DNA of 64,000 nucleotides from an uncultured Planctomycetales bacterium. GTDB taxonomy: Bacteria > Planctomycetota > Planctomycetia > Isosphaerales > Isosphaeraceae. The stretch covers positions 1-64,000 of the forward strand of contig CALCIB010000187.1 in the NCBI GenBank assembly GCA_937907525.1, written 5' to 3'. Shown here piece after piece: positions 41,200 through 50,079 of this stretch. Numbering within the stretch: position 1 is the first letter of the stretch; the number at the start of each line of letters is the position of its first letter. The notes below the pieces were generated by a model. It was not told where the DNA came from and ran no database searches. It worked only from the letters and a program-made list of their open reading frames with translations. Position numbers and translations under genes: made by a program.

Positions 41200-41571
41200 A
41201 TGGTCACATTCAACGGCGAGAACATATTCGGGTCGGCCGTGCGGCTCCAGCACGTCGCGCGTCCCAGGGCCCAACAGGTCGTCGCCTTCTTCGGCGTCAG
41301 CGGGACTCAAGTCCTGGACGGCGGCGGCCGGGGGCGGGCCTTCTTCATCCGCGGGGTGCTCACCGCCCCGACGCTCGAGGGCCTCAACGCGATGGAGGCC
41401 AGGTTCCACGACTACGCCGACGGAACCGCCCGCGTCCTCGTCGACAACCGCGGTCGCGCGTGGTCGAACGTCGTCTTCAGGGGCGAGTTCGTTCCGGACC
41501 CGCGAGGCGCGGTCCCCGCGGGATCCGGTTGGGCCCTCCCGTACCGCGCCGTGTTTCACGGCCTGACATGA
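41200..41571 (+). CDS. Distal-tail or baseplate-type protein, 123 aa
   Basis: A beta-rich protein with a distinctive opening (FNGENIFGSAVRLQHVARP), a GRGRAFFIRGVL strand and an ordered end (WALPYRAVFHGL). Its size and place after the tape-measure candidate suggest a distal tail or baseplate-hub connector, but no named family could be assigned. ATG at 41200 follows AGAG. Confidence 0.6.
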   Translation: MVTFNGENIFGSAVRLQHVARPRAQQVVAFFGVSGTQVLDGGGRGRAFFIRGVLTAPTLEGLNAMEARFHDYADGTARVLVDNRGRAWSNVVFRGEFVPDPRGAVPAGSGWALPYRAVFHGLT

Positions 41572-41602
41572 ACCGCCTCGTCCCCCGCGCGAGTCCCATT
41601 CC

Positions 41603-42298
41603 ATGCCATTCGACCAAGCATCGATCGTCGAAATGAAACCACCTAGATGGGACGGCGCGGCGCTGCAATTGTCGTGGGTCTCGACCGCGCCCGCCGGAAC
41701 GACCTTCCAGGTCTACGTCGGCCGCCGCCTGGCCTGGTACGGGACGAACCGTTGGGTCGCCCTGACGATGCCGGACTCCCGAGTCCGGATCGACGTCGGC
41801 GCGGTCGGCCCCGGCGAGGCGACGGTCGACTTCTCGTCGACGCTTCCGCCGGCCCCCGGAGACCGCGTGACGCTTACTTGGCTCGGCGGTTCGTACCTGG
41901 ACCCGGAGGGCGGCGACGACGTCCAGGGCTTTCACGTCTTCGGTTCCAGGCGCGCCGGCTGGGACGTCGACTACACCGAGCCTCTGGCCGAGATTCCAGC
42001 CTATCCCGGCGGGTCGCCGATCGACGGATTCGGAATCGGCGGCTTCGGTCAAGGGGGATTCGGCCGGGCCGCGTCGACTTACCGCTGGACGAGCGCCGCG
42101 CTCGGATCCGGGACGTGGACCTTCGCGGTCGTCCCGTTCGACGCGGTTGGAAACCAGGGGCCGGGGACGACCATGACGACGACCGTCGTCGCTCCTCCCC
42201 GCCCCCCGGCGGCCGACTCGGACGGCACTCGACTTCGATGCACGTACAACCCGGAGACGCGCCAGGCGACGCTCTCCTGGAACCCCAGCCCCGCCTGA
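41603..42298 (+). CDS. Fibronectin III-like virion protein, 231 aa
   Basis: Two beta-sandwich units are visible, with RWDGAALQLSWVSTAPAGTT opening the first, and a Gly-rich hinge (GFGIGGFGQGGFGR) between. Segments DYTEPLAEIPAY and WTFAVVPFDAVGNQ resemble parts of the C-terminal region of the protein at 32643, so the two share a domain type. It is probably a tail or baseplate decoration that binds a surface glycan or protein. ATG at 41603; co-directional with its neighbours and closely spaced. Confidence 0.65.
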   Translation: MPFDQASIVEMKPPRWDGAALQLSWVSTAPAGTTFQVYVGRRLAWYGTNRWVALTMPDSRVRIDVGAVGPGEATVDFSSTLPPAPGDRVTLTWLGGSYLDPEGGDDVQGFHVFGSRRAGWDVDYTEPLAEIPAYPGGSPIDGFGIGGFGQGGFGRAASTYRWTSAALGSGTWTFAVVPFDAVGNQGPGTTMTTTVVAPPRPPAADSDGTRLRCTYNPETRQATLSWNPSPA

Positions 42299-42317
42299 TA
42301 CAGGAAACCGTCCGTTC

Positions 42318-43109
42318 ATGGCGACCACATACACTCCGCGGGCGAAGCTAGCCAAGCCGGGCCCGGCCGATCGCGAGTGGAACGTCCCGCTCAACGCCAA
42401 CTCAGACGCCCTCGACGCTCTGTCCCCGATCGGAGGCCTCTGCGTCTCGCCGGCCGAATCCCCCAGCGCGACCCTTCGGATCCAGATCGCCGCCGGGCGG
42501 TTTCAACGTCGAGACGGCACGGTCGGGACGTTCGACGGATCGACCTCGTTCGCGCTCCTGGCTGATTCGAATTCATACGTCTACTTGACCGACTCCGGCG
42601 ACCTGACCGCCTCGTCCGCCGGATTCCCGGCCACGTCCCACGTGCCGCTCGCCATCGCGACCACGGGCGCCTCGGCCGTCACGGGCGTCGCGGACGTCCG
42701 GGTCGTGTGCGGGACGGTCGGCAACGATTCCAGACCCTTCCTGACCGCCGCCGGCGGCGCGATGAGCGACGGAGCGGCCTTCGCCGCCGGGTCGTCCTCC
42801 GGCCTCAAGATCGGCACATCGGCCTCCCAGAAGCTTGGGTTCTGGAACGCCGCCCCCGTCGCCCGGCCGGGAACCTATTCCCAGGGGTACGCCGCCTCCT
42901 CTCGAAGCCTGGCGGCCTATACCCCGGCGCCCGCGTCGGCTCCGTTCGCGGGCGTGGGCCCGGGCCAGACGGGATCCCCTTACGCCCAAGTCTCCGATCT
43001 CAACACTCTCAGGACGTCGTATGAAAACCTGAGGCTGTTTTCCGAGAACGCGACCCAACTCCTCAACGCCCTCGTCAACGACCTGAAGGCGATGGGGCTG
43101 ATCGGCTGA
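42318..43109 (+). CDS. Tail fibre-like protein, 263 aa
   Basis: The N-terminus (TTYTPRAKLAKPGPADREWN) and early section look like a virion attachment segment. The middle contains the motif SGLKIGTSASQKLGFWNAAPV, a beta-roll unit recurrent in phage fibres. The end is a helical stretch (LRTSYENLRLFSENATQLLN) that may trimerise. The motif makes a receptor-binding or fibre-shaft role likely. ATG at 42318, 19 bases after the previous stop. Confidence 0.72.
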   Translation: MATTYTPRAKLAKPGPADREWNVPLNANSDALDALSPIGGLCVSPAESPSATLRIQIAAGRFQRRDGTVGTFDGSTSFALLADSNSYVYLTDSGDLTASSAGFPATSHVPLAIATTGASAVTGVADVRVVCGTVGNDSRPFLTAAGGAMSDGAAFAAGSSSGLKIGTSASQKLGFWNAAPVARPGTYSQGYAASSRSLAAYTPAPASAPFAGVGPGQTGSPYAQVSDLNTLRTSYENLRLFSENATQLLNALVNDLKAMGLIG

Positions 43110-43131
43110 CCGCCGCGAGAGGACGCACGGC

Positions 43132-45252
43132 ATGCCCCCGAGCTTCGATTTCGATCCGTACGAAGTCCCATTGTCAAGTCCGGCCGCGACGGTCCAAGTC
43201 TGCCGGTACGATCCGGAGGTCGAAGTCGGGGCCGCGTTCGCGGCGCTCCCGAACGTGATCTGCGAGCGGATCCGCCACGCGGAAGGCCCCGAGCCGCCGA
43301 CGGCCTGGTTCCGCTACGTCCTCGACGACGCCGCCCCCTCCGATCCCGCTCCGTTCGACTTCGGTCGGTTATGGCCCCAGAGCGCCGCGGGCCCTTACGT
43401 CGTCAGAAACGACGACCGTCTCGTCGTCCTGGTCCGCGGCGCCCACGGCGAATCCCACGTCCTGTTCGACGGGTTCGCACAGACGTCCCAGATCGATCTG
43501 GAACCTCATTCCCAGCGAGTCTCCTTCCTCGCGGTGGGAGTCGCGATCCGGTGCTGGGACGAACCGATCGGCGGACGTCTCCAGCGCCACGCCGACGCCA
43601 CGGAGGACGGCGACGCGGTCCTAGTCCAACTCCCAGCCCGTTTCAACCCCGACGGAAGGCCGAACTGCACTCCGGACGGAGCCGACGTCGAACGATCCGA
43701 CGCCTCGGCACGCCACCCCGCGTTCCTGGATCCGGACCTTGATCGCGACCCCGACCCCAGGACCTACTGGACCCTGGGGAAGTTCGTCCGCTACGTCCTC
43801 GCGGTACACAACGATCAGGCCGTCGTGAAGAACCCGGACTTCGATCTCCTGGACGCCCTCCTCCAGTCCAAGGGACCGGCGCCGGGCGCGAACCCTCTCG
43901 GGCGGGGCACGGCCGCCGACGTGGTCGTCCGCGACTACGACGCGACGAACAAGCCATGGCCCGAGGCCCTCGCCGAGCAACTGGAACTCACGGGGTTCGG
44001 AATGCGGTTCGTCACGGCCGAGGACGACGACGGCTCGCCGCGCACCGACCTGGAGGTCTACCGAAAGGACGCGGACGCCGGCGGCCCGCTCCGCGACTTG
44101 CTCCTGTCAAAAGCCGGGTCCGGCCTCAATCCCGCGCGCTGCAACGTCGCGTCTCTGCATCTCCGTCGAGACTTCCGCTCGATCGTGAACGCGGTGACGG
44201 TCGAAACGGCCCAGCGTCGCGTCGAGGCGTCGTTCGTGCTGGCCCCCGGCTTCACTCCTTCCGCGGGCGACGAGTCGGCCGGCCAACGGGTCCGATTCCT
44301 TCGATCCAACCTCGCCGCGGCCGCCGGGGAAGACGATCGGAAATATCGATACTACGTCGCCGACGAGGCGGGCGACGGCCATTGGGACGCAGAGACGGCC
44401 TCCTGGTCGGAGTCCGCCCTGGACCTTGGAGCCCTGTTCCCGGACGACGAGGAAGGCAACCCCACTTACGTCAGGAGACTGCGGCCCGGCTCGACCCTTC
44501 TGGCGACCCGGGACGCGGAGGGCCGCCCGCTGCGGGCTCAACTCGCTCTGTCCCGCGACTACGCGGGGCCGACGCCGGGCTTGTGGGACGGGACGGGCCA
44601 CTGGCAGCCGATCGATGGCGGCTGGCGACTCCTGGAAGATCGGCTCGGCATTCACGTCGTGGCCGAAGATCCCGAGGCATGGGCGATCGGCGACTACACC
44701 GGCGACCATCCGCAAGAGCCCAGCAAGACCCTCCGAGGAGTAACCAGCCAGGCGAATCCGTCAGAGCCGAACGCACGCTTCGTCCTGCGCCTGACGACCG
44801 TGATCGAGGACGATCTCATGATCCCGGCTTCGGTCGAGTCGAGACCGGCGTCGCCGACTTCGTTCACCCGCCGACGAAGAGTGGACGCCCGCGACCATTT
44901 CGCCCTGGAGACGGTCGCGGCGCGGTCGCTGCACAATCCCGGATCCGAGTCTCAGACCGCGAGGGACGACACCGACCGGGCCGTCGCCTGGGCGCGCCAA
45001 CTCCGCGCGGCCCACGAAATGCCGCCGACGGTCGGTTCGGCGACGCTCCCCGGCCTCGTCACCGCGTACAGGGTCGGCGACCGAGTCGCCCGGATCGACG
45101 GTCGCGACGTGGCGCTCCAGACCAACGTCGGCGAGGGCCAGGGCGAAGCCCCGGTCTACCCCACGATCTCGGCCGTCTCATGGGACTTTTCCGAGGACCG
45201 CCAGTCGACCGTCATCGAACTCACCGACGCCGACGTCGAACGCGGCGCCTGA
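43132..45252 (+). CDS. Large tail/baseplate protein, 706 aa
   Basis: No domain can be named, but size, acidic character and place (after fibre, before small tip proteins) fit a baseplate hub or tail-associated protein. It shows mixed beta strands throughout with ordered segments such as SIVNAVTVETAQRRVEASFV and YRVGDRVARIDGRDVAL; the latter two resemble the hub and late domains of gp27/gp44-like tail proteins, an inference. ATG at 43132. Confidence 0.65.
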   Translation: MPPSFDFDPYEVPLSSPAATVQVCRYDPEVEVGAAFAALPNVICERIRHAEGPEPPTAWFRYVLDDAAPSDPAPFDFGRLWPQSAAGPYVVRNDDRLVVLVRGAHGESHVLFDGFAQTSQIDLEPHSQRVSFLAVGVAIRCWDEPIGGRLQRHADATEDGDAVLVQLPARFNPDGRPNCTPDGADVERSDASARHPAFLDPDLDRDPDPRTYWTLGKFVRYVLAVHNDQAVVKNPDFDLLDALLQSKGPAPGANPLGRGTAADVVVRDYDATNKPWPEALAEQLELTGFGMRFVTAEDDDGSPRTDLEVYRKDADAGGPLRDLLLSKAGSGLNPARCNVASLHLRRDFRSIVNAVTVETAQRRVEASFVLAPGFTPSAGDESAGQRVRFLRSNLAAAAGEDDRKYRYYVADEAGDGHWDAETASWSESALDLGALFPDDEEGNPTYVRRLRPGSTLLATRDAEGRPLRAQLALSRDYAGPTPGLWDGTGHWQPIDGGWRLLEDRLGIHVVAEDPEAWAIGDYTGDHPQEPSKTLRGVTSQANPSEPNARFVLRLTTVIEDDLMIPASVESRPASPTSFTRRRRVDARDHFALETVAARSLHNPGSESQTARDDTDRAVAWARQLRAAHEMPPTVGSATLPGLVTAYRVGDRVARIDGRDVALQTNVGEGQGEAPVYPTISAVSWDFSEDRQSTVIELTDADVERGA

Positions 45253-45273
45253 CTCCTCGCCCGGGGACCCCTC

Positions 45274-45600
45274 ATGTCCGACGCACGAATCATGCGCGAG
45301 CGGCAGGAAACCGCGGCCTCCGCGATCCAGCGACTGTCTCCCTCCAGCCAAAACGGCTCGGAGGCGATGGTGGCGCGGACCAAGGTCCGCGGGACCTACC
45401 CCGCGGTCGCCTCCGCCTTCTACGCCTGCGGCCCCTTGCGAATCGACGGTCCCGAGACCGAGGGCGCGGCGGTGACGTTCACCGAGGACCTCTCACGCAC
45501 GATCATGGCGTTGAACGTCGGCTCCAAGGTCCCGCCGGTCGGCACGAAGTTGATCATCCATTCCAGCGGCGGTCGTTGGACGTTCCGCTACGACGGTTGA
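45274..45600 (+). CDS. Small tail-tip protein, 108 aa
   Basis: Unrecognised. Its last third, ending GTKLIIHSSGGRWTFRYDG, resembles DLIIVHASGGRWVSEIGG in the next protein, so the two genes share a small beta module and may be related tail-tip or needle components. A helical N-terminus (RERQETAASAIQRLS) precedes it. ATG at 45274, 21 bases after the previous stop. Confidence 0.62.
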   Translation: MSDARIMRERQETAASAIQRLSPSSQNGSEAMVARTKVRGTYPAVASAFYACGPLRIDGPETEGAAVTFTEDLSRTIMALNVGSKVPPVGTKLIIHSSGGRWTFRYDG

Positions 45601-45645
45601 GCCTCCCGCGCCAAGGAACTTCTCCTCCCTACCGTTGGGTGTCCG

Positions 45646-46374
45646 ATGCCGAAAGACCCTCTCCGCCTGCTGCGTCTGAGGTGGGACGACCTTCTGGGGC
45701 CCAACCCTCGGCACGGCCGTATCCCTCGTCTCGACCCGGACGCGCCCCCGTCCCCCGGCGCTCCAGGCTTCATCGGCCGCGTTCGAGACGAGGGGGCGAT
45801 TCCTCCCGCCGGCGAGCGAGTATTCCTCGCGAGCCCGGTAAGATTCGACGGGATCGACGCCGAGGGATCCGGCGCGGACCTCTCGACCGACGAGTCGCGG
45901 TCGATTCCCGTCGTCGTGGTGGGCTCCCGAGCCCCCAAGGCGGGCGATCTGATCATCGTCCACGCATCCGGCGGTCGATGGGTGTCGGAGATCGGCGGCC
46001 CGCCGAAGACCGTGGCGTGCGGCGGATGCGAGGCGCCTCGTCAGAACCTCACCCTGACCTGGACGAACGGCATCCAGGGGGTCCAATCGTCTCCGATGAC
46101 GTTCAACGGCCTCGACGAATGGAAGACGGGGTGTATCAACCAGATCGTTTTCCGGCTGTCCTGCCGAGCGGACGCGACGACGTTCTCGGCCGACCAGTAC
46201 GCCGACGGATCTTGCCCGACCGGCCAGCCGACGACCTGCTCCAGTTCGGGATCGCCCTCGCCCGGGATGACGTTGACGATTCAGTCGTGCGACCCCTTCC
46301 TGCTTCAGTTCGCCCCGACCTCCTGTCCAGCCATTTCATCGCTTGGATACACGCGGTTCACCATCACGCGGTAA
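45646..46374 (+). CDS. Cys-containing tail-tip protein, 242 aa
   Basis: It shares the GGRW module with its upstream neighbour (residues about 95-115). After it comes a Cys-rich section (CGGCEAPRQNLTLTW, then four more Cys) that could be disulphide-stabilised or metal-bound, as in spike tips. The last part reads as a beta domain (MTLTIQSCDPFLLQFAPTSC). ATG at 45646. Confidence 0.62.
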   Translation: MPKDPLRLLRLRWDDLLGPNPRHGRIPRLDPDAPPSPGAPGFIGRVRDEGAIPPAGERVFLASPVRFDGIDAEGSGADLSTDESRSIPVVVVGSRAPKAGDLIIVHASGGRWVSEIGGPPKTVACGGCEAPRQNLTLTWTNGIQGVQSSPMTFNGLDEWKTGCINQIVFRLSCRADATTFSADQYADGSCPTGQPTTCSSSGSPSPGMTLTIQSCDPFLLQFAPTSCPAISSLGYTRFTITR

Positions 46375-46480
46375 GCGGCGATTGGGCTTGTCCGCGGCCG
46401 ATCGGGCCTTGTAGTCTTGGCGTCGCTTCCTGGAGGCTCGCACCACAGGGGTTCGGCCGGCCCTTCCTCCCACGAGCCTC

Positions 46481-47476
46481 ATGAACGACACGCCGCCGAC
46501 CCCTCGCCGCGACCTCATCGCCATGATCAGCGCGATCGTCCCACTCTACAACGAGGAAGAAAGCCTCGACGAATTGTACGGGCGACTCACCGCGTCCCTC
46601 GCGGCAATGGGGCGAGCCTACGAGATCGTCTTCGTCGACGACGGCTCCGACGACGGGACCCCCTCGTTGATCGACGAGTTGGCGGATCGCGATCGTCAAG
46701 TCGTCGCGCTGCACCTCAGCCGCAACTTCGGCCATCAGCCGGCGGTGTCCGCGGGCCTCGACCACGCGCGGGGCGAAGTCGTCGTGGTCATCGACGGCGA
46801 CCTGCAAGACCCTCCGGAACTGATCCCGAGCATGGTCGACCAATGGCGGCGGGGCTTCGAGGTCGTCTACGCGGTGCGCCGCCGTCGCGAGGAGACCTGG
46901 CCGAAACGTCTCGGTTACTTCGCCTTCTATCGGCTCCTGAACGCGGTCAGCGACATCGAGATTCCGCTCGATAGCGGCGACTTCTGCTTGATGGACCGCA
47001 AGGTCGTCGACGTCCTCAACCACCTTCCGGAACGCATGCGGTTCGTCCGGGGGCTTAGGTCCTTCGTGGGGTTCCGACAGATCGGCCTTGAATACGATCG
47101 CCCCGCGCGCGAGGCGGGTTCGCCGAAATACACGTTCCGCCGCCTGTTCGCCCTGGCGGTCGACGGGCTGATCAGCTTCAGCGGCCGTCCCCTCCGCCTG
47201 GCGACCTACCTGGGCCTGGCCGCGGTCGGCGTCGCGACCGGGCTGTCAGCCTGGATCTTCCACGACGCCTTCGCTTATGGGAAGTCCCCCCCCGGATGGG
47301 CCAGCACCGCCGTCATCGTCCTCTTCATGGGGTCGGTCCAGTTGCTGAGCCTCGGGATCATCGGCGAGTACATCCGCCTGATATTCCTGGAGGTCAAGGG
47401 ACGCCCCACCTACATCGTCCGCGACCGCGCGTCCAAACCGCGGGACTCCGCGCGCCGCGAGAGCGACCGGCCCTGA
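46481..47476 (+). CDS. GtrB-like family 2 glycosyltransferase, 331 aa
   Basis: A GT2 glycosyltransferase of the bactoprenol-glucosyl/dolichol-phosphate-mannosyl type: IVPLYNEEESL opening, nucleotide-sugar contacts (EIVFVDDGSDDGT), a metal-binding DGD in VVVIDGDLQDPPE, and two C-terminal membrane helices (LATYLGLAAVGVATGLSAW; TAVIVLFMGSVQLLSLGII). It would transfer sugar from a nucleotide to a lipid carrier on the cytoplasmic membrane face. Within a phage cluster such enzymes often alter host surface glycans (serotype conversion). An ATG 14 codons later is also possible. No flippase or partner transferase is next to it. Confidence 0.85.
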   Translation: MNDTPPTPRRDLIAMISAIVPLYNEEESLDELYGRLTASLAAMGRAYEIVFVDDGSDDGTPSLIDELADRDRQVVALHLSRNFGHQPAVSAGLDHARGEVVVVIDGDLQDPPELIPSMVDQWRRGFEVVYAVRRRREETWPKRLGYFAFYRLLNAVSDIEIPLDSGDFCLMDRKVVDVLNHLPERMRFVRGLRSFVGFRQIGLEYDRPAREAGSPKYTFRRLFALAVDGLISFSGRPLRLATYLGLAAVGVATGLSAWIFHDAFAYGKSPPGWASTAVIVLFMGSVQLLSLGIIGEYIRLIFLEVKGRPTYIVRDRASKPRDSARRESDRP

Positions 47477-47506
47477 AGCGACAGGACATTCAATACAAAC
47501 ATCATC

Positions 47507-47911
47507 ATGATAGAACCTGGATTCGGATCCGGACGATGCTCCGGATGCCCGCTCCCAGCCGGTTCGCGCTGCGCCGGCGTCGACGTGCCCAGGCTTTGCC
47601 AACTCGTCGATCCGGGGCACGCCTCGTTCGATCCGTCTTACGTCGCGGCTTTGACGCTCGACGCGGGACTGGCGTCGCCCACTTCGCTCCGTTCTCTCGG
47701 CGAATCGCTCCGCCTGCTGAAGGCCGCGCGATCGTGCCCTCACCGTTCCGAACGACCGGCTTGCGGATGCGCGGGGGGGGCCGAATGCGGGCTCGGGCGA
47801 GGGAACGGCGGCCTCGTCAGTCTGCGGGACTGCTTCGCCTGCATGGCCCGGACGCTTGATCTTGAGCCCGATCAAAGCGAAACAGGAGACCGTCGTCATG
47901 ACTTCCGATGA
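47507..47911 (+). CDS. Cys-rich hypothetical protein, 134 aa
   Basis: An N-terminal cluster CSGCPLPAGSRCAG is followed by VPRLCQLVDPGHASFDPSY, then more Cys near the end (CPHRSERPACGCAGG, CFACMAR). The spacing suggests one or two zinc sites or disulphides. The overall style resembles the Cys patch of the first gene of the cluster (22103). No catalytic motif. It overlaps the next gene's start by 14 bases. Function unknown. Confidence 0.6.
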   Translation: MIEPGFGSGRCSGCPLPAGSRCAGVDVPRLCQLVDPGHASFDPSYVAALTLDAGLASPTSLRSLGESLRLLKAARSCPHRSERPACGCAGGAECGLGRGNGGLVSLRDCFACMARTLDLEPDQSETGDRRHDFR

Positions 47912-48152
47912 GCCCGCCTCGCCCCTGGACGATCAAGGCGACTCGGCCTTGGGCGCCGCGGACGACCCACTCGGCTCGGTCGGCCTCAACGACCGCCTCT
48001 GGCTCCGAGCGCTCATCCCGATCCTCCAATGCCTCCCCGACGATCCCCACGTCAACCCTCGCGTCCAGTTCGCCATCGACCGGCTGCGGATCGCCACGTG
48101 CGAGCGAGCCGTCCGCATCCTCTCCTCGGACCTCGCGCCGCCGTCTCTCTGA
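47898..48152 (+). CDS. Hypothetical protein, 84 aa
   Basis: A short protein with an acidic N-terminus and a helical core (LNDRLWLRALIPILQCLPDD and QFAIDRLRIATCERAVRIL). The start at 47898 is the ATG nearest the ordered part; an earlier ATG in frame exists 14 codons upstream. It overlaps the previous gene by 14 bases, so it is likely co-translated. Unrecognised. Confidence 0.55.
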   Translation: MTSDEPASPLDDQGDSALGAADDPLGSVGLNDRLWLRALIPILQCLPDDPHVNPRVQFAIDRLRIATCERAVRILSSDLAPPSL

Positions 48153-48365
48153 AGACGCTCGACTTAGGACCGCATCCCCCAGCGTCGCGGATCCCCGACG
48201 TCGGGACCGACGAAACGTCCGGCTTTTTCGCCTGGAATCCTGAAACGTCGACCCGCGCCACATGGATCATCCCAGTGAGCATGCGAGGACGGACGAGCCA
48301 GGCGGCCCGGACGAACCTCCCGATCCGACCCCTCCACCTCACTCGCCTTCACGGAACAAAGTCAA
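48153..48365. other. 213-base gap inside the cluster without a convincing gene
   Basis: Open frames here are short and unremarkable. No palindrome, T-run or promoter stands out. The stretch ends immediately before the LEPRxLL-like small gene. Confidence 0.5.
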
Positions 48366-48635
48366 ATGAGCATCCGGAGATCTTTTGAATTCTCGATCGC
48401 GAGCGGCCTCGAAGGTCTGGAGCAGAGGCTCAGCCTCAGCGGGCTGATCCGAACCGCGACCGTCGGCCCTCCGATCAAGAGCGAAGAGAAACCGCCCGTG
48501 GTCCCCGACCCCGAGCCGATTCAGCCCGAGTATCCCACTCCCGATCCCGAGCCGGATCCGGGCGACTTCCCGGGGTTCCCGCCTCCTCCCGTCTTCCCTC
48601 CTCCTCCGATCGGCGGCCCCATCGGCCCCGGCTGA
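48366..48635 (+). CDS. Small proline-rich protein with LEPRxLL-like N-terminal motif, 89 aa
   Basis: Residues about 14-24 read LEGLEQRLSLS, close to the LEPRxLL export motif of planctomycete surface proteins. The rest is almost entirely Pro, Gly, Glu and Asp (PEPIQPEYPTPDPEPDPGD; FPPPPIGGPIGPG), so the mature part is an extended linker or adhesive tail. ATG at 48366. Its presence in a phage-like cluster suggests either a captured host gene or a lysogeny-associated surface factor. Confidence 0.55.
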   Translation: MSIRRSFEFSIASGLEGLEQRLSLSGLIRTATVGPPIKSEEKPPVVPDPEPIQPEYPTPDPEPDPGDFPGFPPPPVFPPPPIGGPIGPG

Positions 48636-48760
48636 GTCCGGAGGGCCGCGCCTCGCCCCTTGGGCGCCTCGCTCGCCGCGGGGCGCCCTCGCCGTGTTTC
48701 TCGACCTCGTTCGAGAGAAACCCGTGACGTCTCCACTCCCCAACCACGGATTCACCTTCA

Positions 48761-49519
48761 ATGGGCGTGTATCTGCTACATCGTCGCTGGCGAACCGGAG
48801 AGTTGGCCGCGGTGGAGGCCGAAAGCCCCGCGCACGCGGTAGAACGGATCGCCGCGGCCGGCCTCTCGCTCGCCTACGCCGATCTGAAGGGGCTCGACGC
48901 TCCGCGCCGGCGCCTGCCGGACGCCGACCTGCGCGGGGCCGACCTTGAAGCGGCGAATCTTTCACGCGCGGCCCTGGATCGGGCCGACCTCCGCACGGCC
49001 CTGCTGACCGCCGCCGACCTCCGGGGCGCCTCGCTGCGACGCGCCGACCTCCGCCGCGCGAACGCTCGCGACGCCGACTTCCGCGGAAGCGATCTCCGCG
49101 GGGCGGATTTCGCGGGAGCCGATCTTCGCGGCGCCCGCGCGACCGGGGCCCGACTCGAAGGCGCCCGGCTCGACTGGCGCTGGAGCGCGTTCGTCCTCGA
49201 ACTACTCCGACGCGACGCCGGAAACCGCGAGGGCGCCCACCGTCTCGTCACGGAACTCGCGTTCGCGCCTGACGAGCGGCCCTACGCGTGGTTGGAGACG
49301 GTGACCCGCCGCTCCGCCCTCATCGGCTGGGTCGCCTCAGTGATCGGCCGCGCCGTACAACCCGGAGACGGCGTTCCCGAGGTCCTGCGCAGGCTCTCGG
49401 CGGACTCGCTCCAGGCCGCCGGGTCCCAGGCCGACGACGCTCCCGACGAGCCGGCGTCCGGCTTCTACTGGACCAGGGCGGTCCACTCCCGGAAGACTCC
49501 CCGCCACTCGCGCTTTTAA
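48761..49519 (+). CDS. Pentapeptide-repeat protein, 252 aa
   Basis: Residues about 50-145 are tandem A(D/N)LxX repeats (ADLRGADLEAANLSRAALD, then many ADLRGA-like units) that fold into a right-handed quadrilateral helix. The N-terminus is a small separate region and the C-terminus a helical domain (ELLRRDAGNREGAHRLV, PEVLRRLSADSLQAA). Pentapeptide proteins include DNA-mimic topoisomerase binders, but most are of unknown role. ATG at 48761. Its stop TAA shares a base with an ATG of the next frame. Confidence 0.85.
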   Translation: MGVYLLHRRWRTGELAAVEAESPAHAVERIAAAGLSLAYADLKGLDAPRRRLPDADLRGADLEAANLSRAALDRADLRTALLTAADLRGASLRRADLRRANARDADFRGSDLRGADFAGADLRGARATGARLEGARLDWRWSAFVLELLRRDAGNREGAHRLVTELAFAPDERPYAWLETVTRRSALIGWVASVIGRAVQPGDGVPEVLRRLSADSLQAAGSQADDAPDEPASGFYWTRAVHSRKTPRHSRF

Positions 49520-49596
49520 TGGACCAACGGATCGGCCGCCTCTCGATACGCTCGTATTCGCGCCCCGACCTCGGCCACCACCTCAGGAGCTTCCCG

Positions 49597-50034
49597 ATGC
49601 CGTCCGCCAATCCTCTCGCCACTCGACGACGATCGACGATCGCGTCCTCCTCGCGCGACCTGGCGATGCTGCGGATCGCCCCGATCGACTCCGCTTCGCT
49701 CCCGCGGGCGCACGTCGGCCGTCGCCAGACGAGCGGGTCGTTCAGGCTTCACGACCGCCCCAGCGGCGAGGACGTGCTCGTCTACACGCCGACGTTTCGC
49801 ACTCAGTTCGAGGCGGGCCACCGCGCGGGACGTTGGTACGTCCGACCGTTGACGAACGTGGGCGGAGCGCCCAGCAGCCTGGCCTTCTCGACCGCGAAGG
49901 AGGCCGTCGAGGCCGTCGAGCGCGGCGCGTGGCGGCTCCGCCTCGTCACTCGCGCCGAGGATCGGGCCGTCGTCGGGACTCGCCACGCCCCCCGTCTCCG
50001 CGTGATCTGGAACCCCCCGGACGCCGCGAACTGA
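49597..50034 (+). CDS. Hypothetical protein, 145 aa
   Basis: AGGAG at 49585-49589 supports the ATG at 49597; an earlier in-frame ATG at 49519 overlaps the previous stop and is an alternative. The protein has a basic N-terminus and a compact later domain (RTQFEAGHRAGRWYVRPLTN, FSTAKEAVEAVERGAWRLRL) that looks like a small alpha/beta fold. Not recognised. It lies between the pentapeptide gene and the sigma factor. Confidence 0.6.
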   Translation: MPSANPLATRRRSTIASSSRDLAMLRIAPIDSASLPRAHVGRRQTSGSFRLHDRPSGEDVLVYTPTFRTQFEAGHRAGRWYVRPLTNVGGAPSSLAFSTAKEAVEAVERGAWRLRLVTRAEDRAVVGTRHAPRLRVIWNPPDAAN

Positions 50035-50079
50035 AACCAGGACGACCCCACGCATCCCGCACGCATCGGAGCGCCGGCC

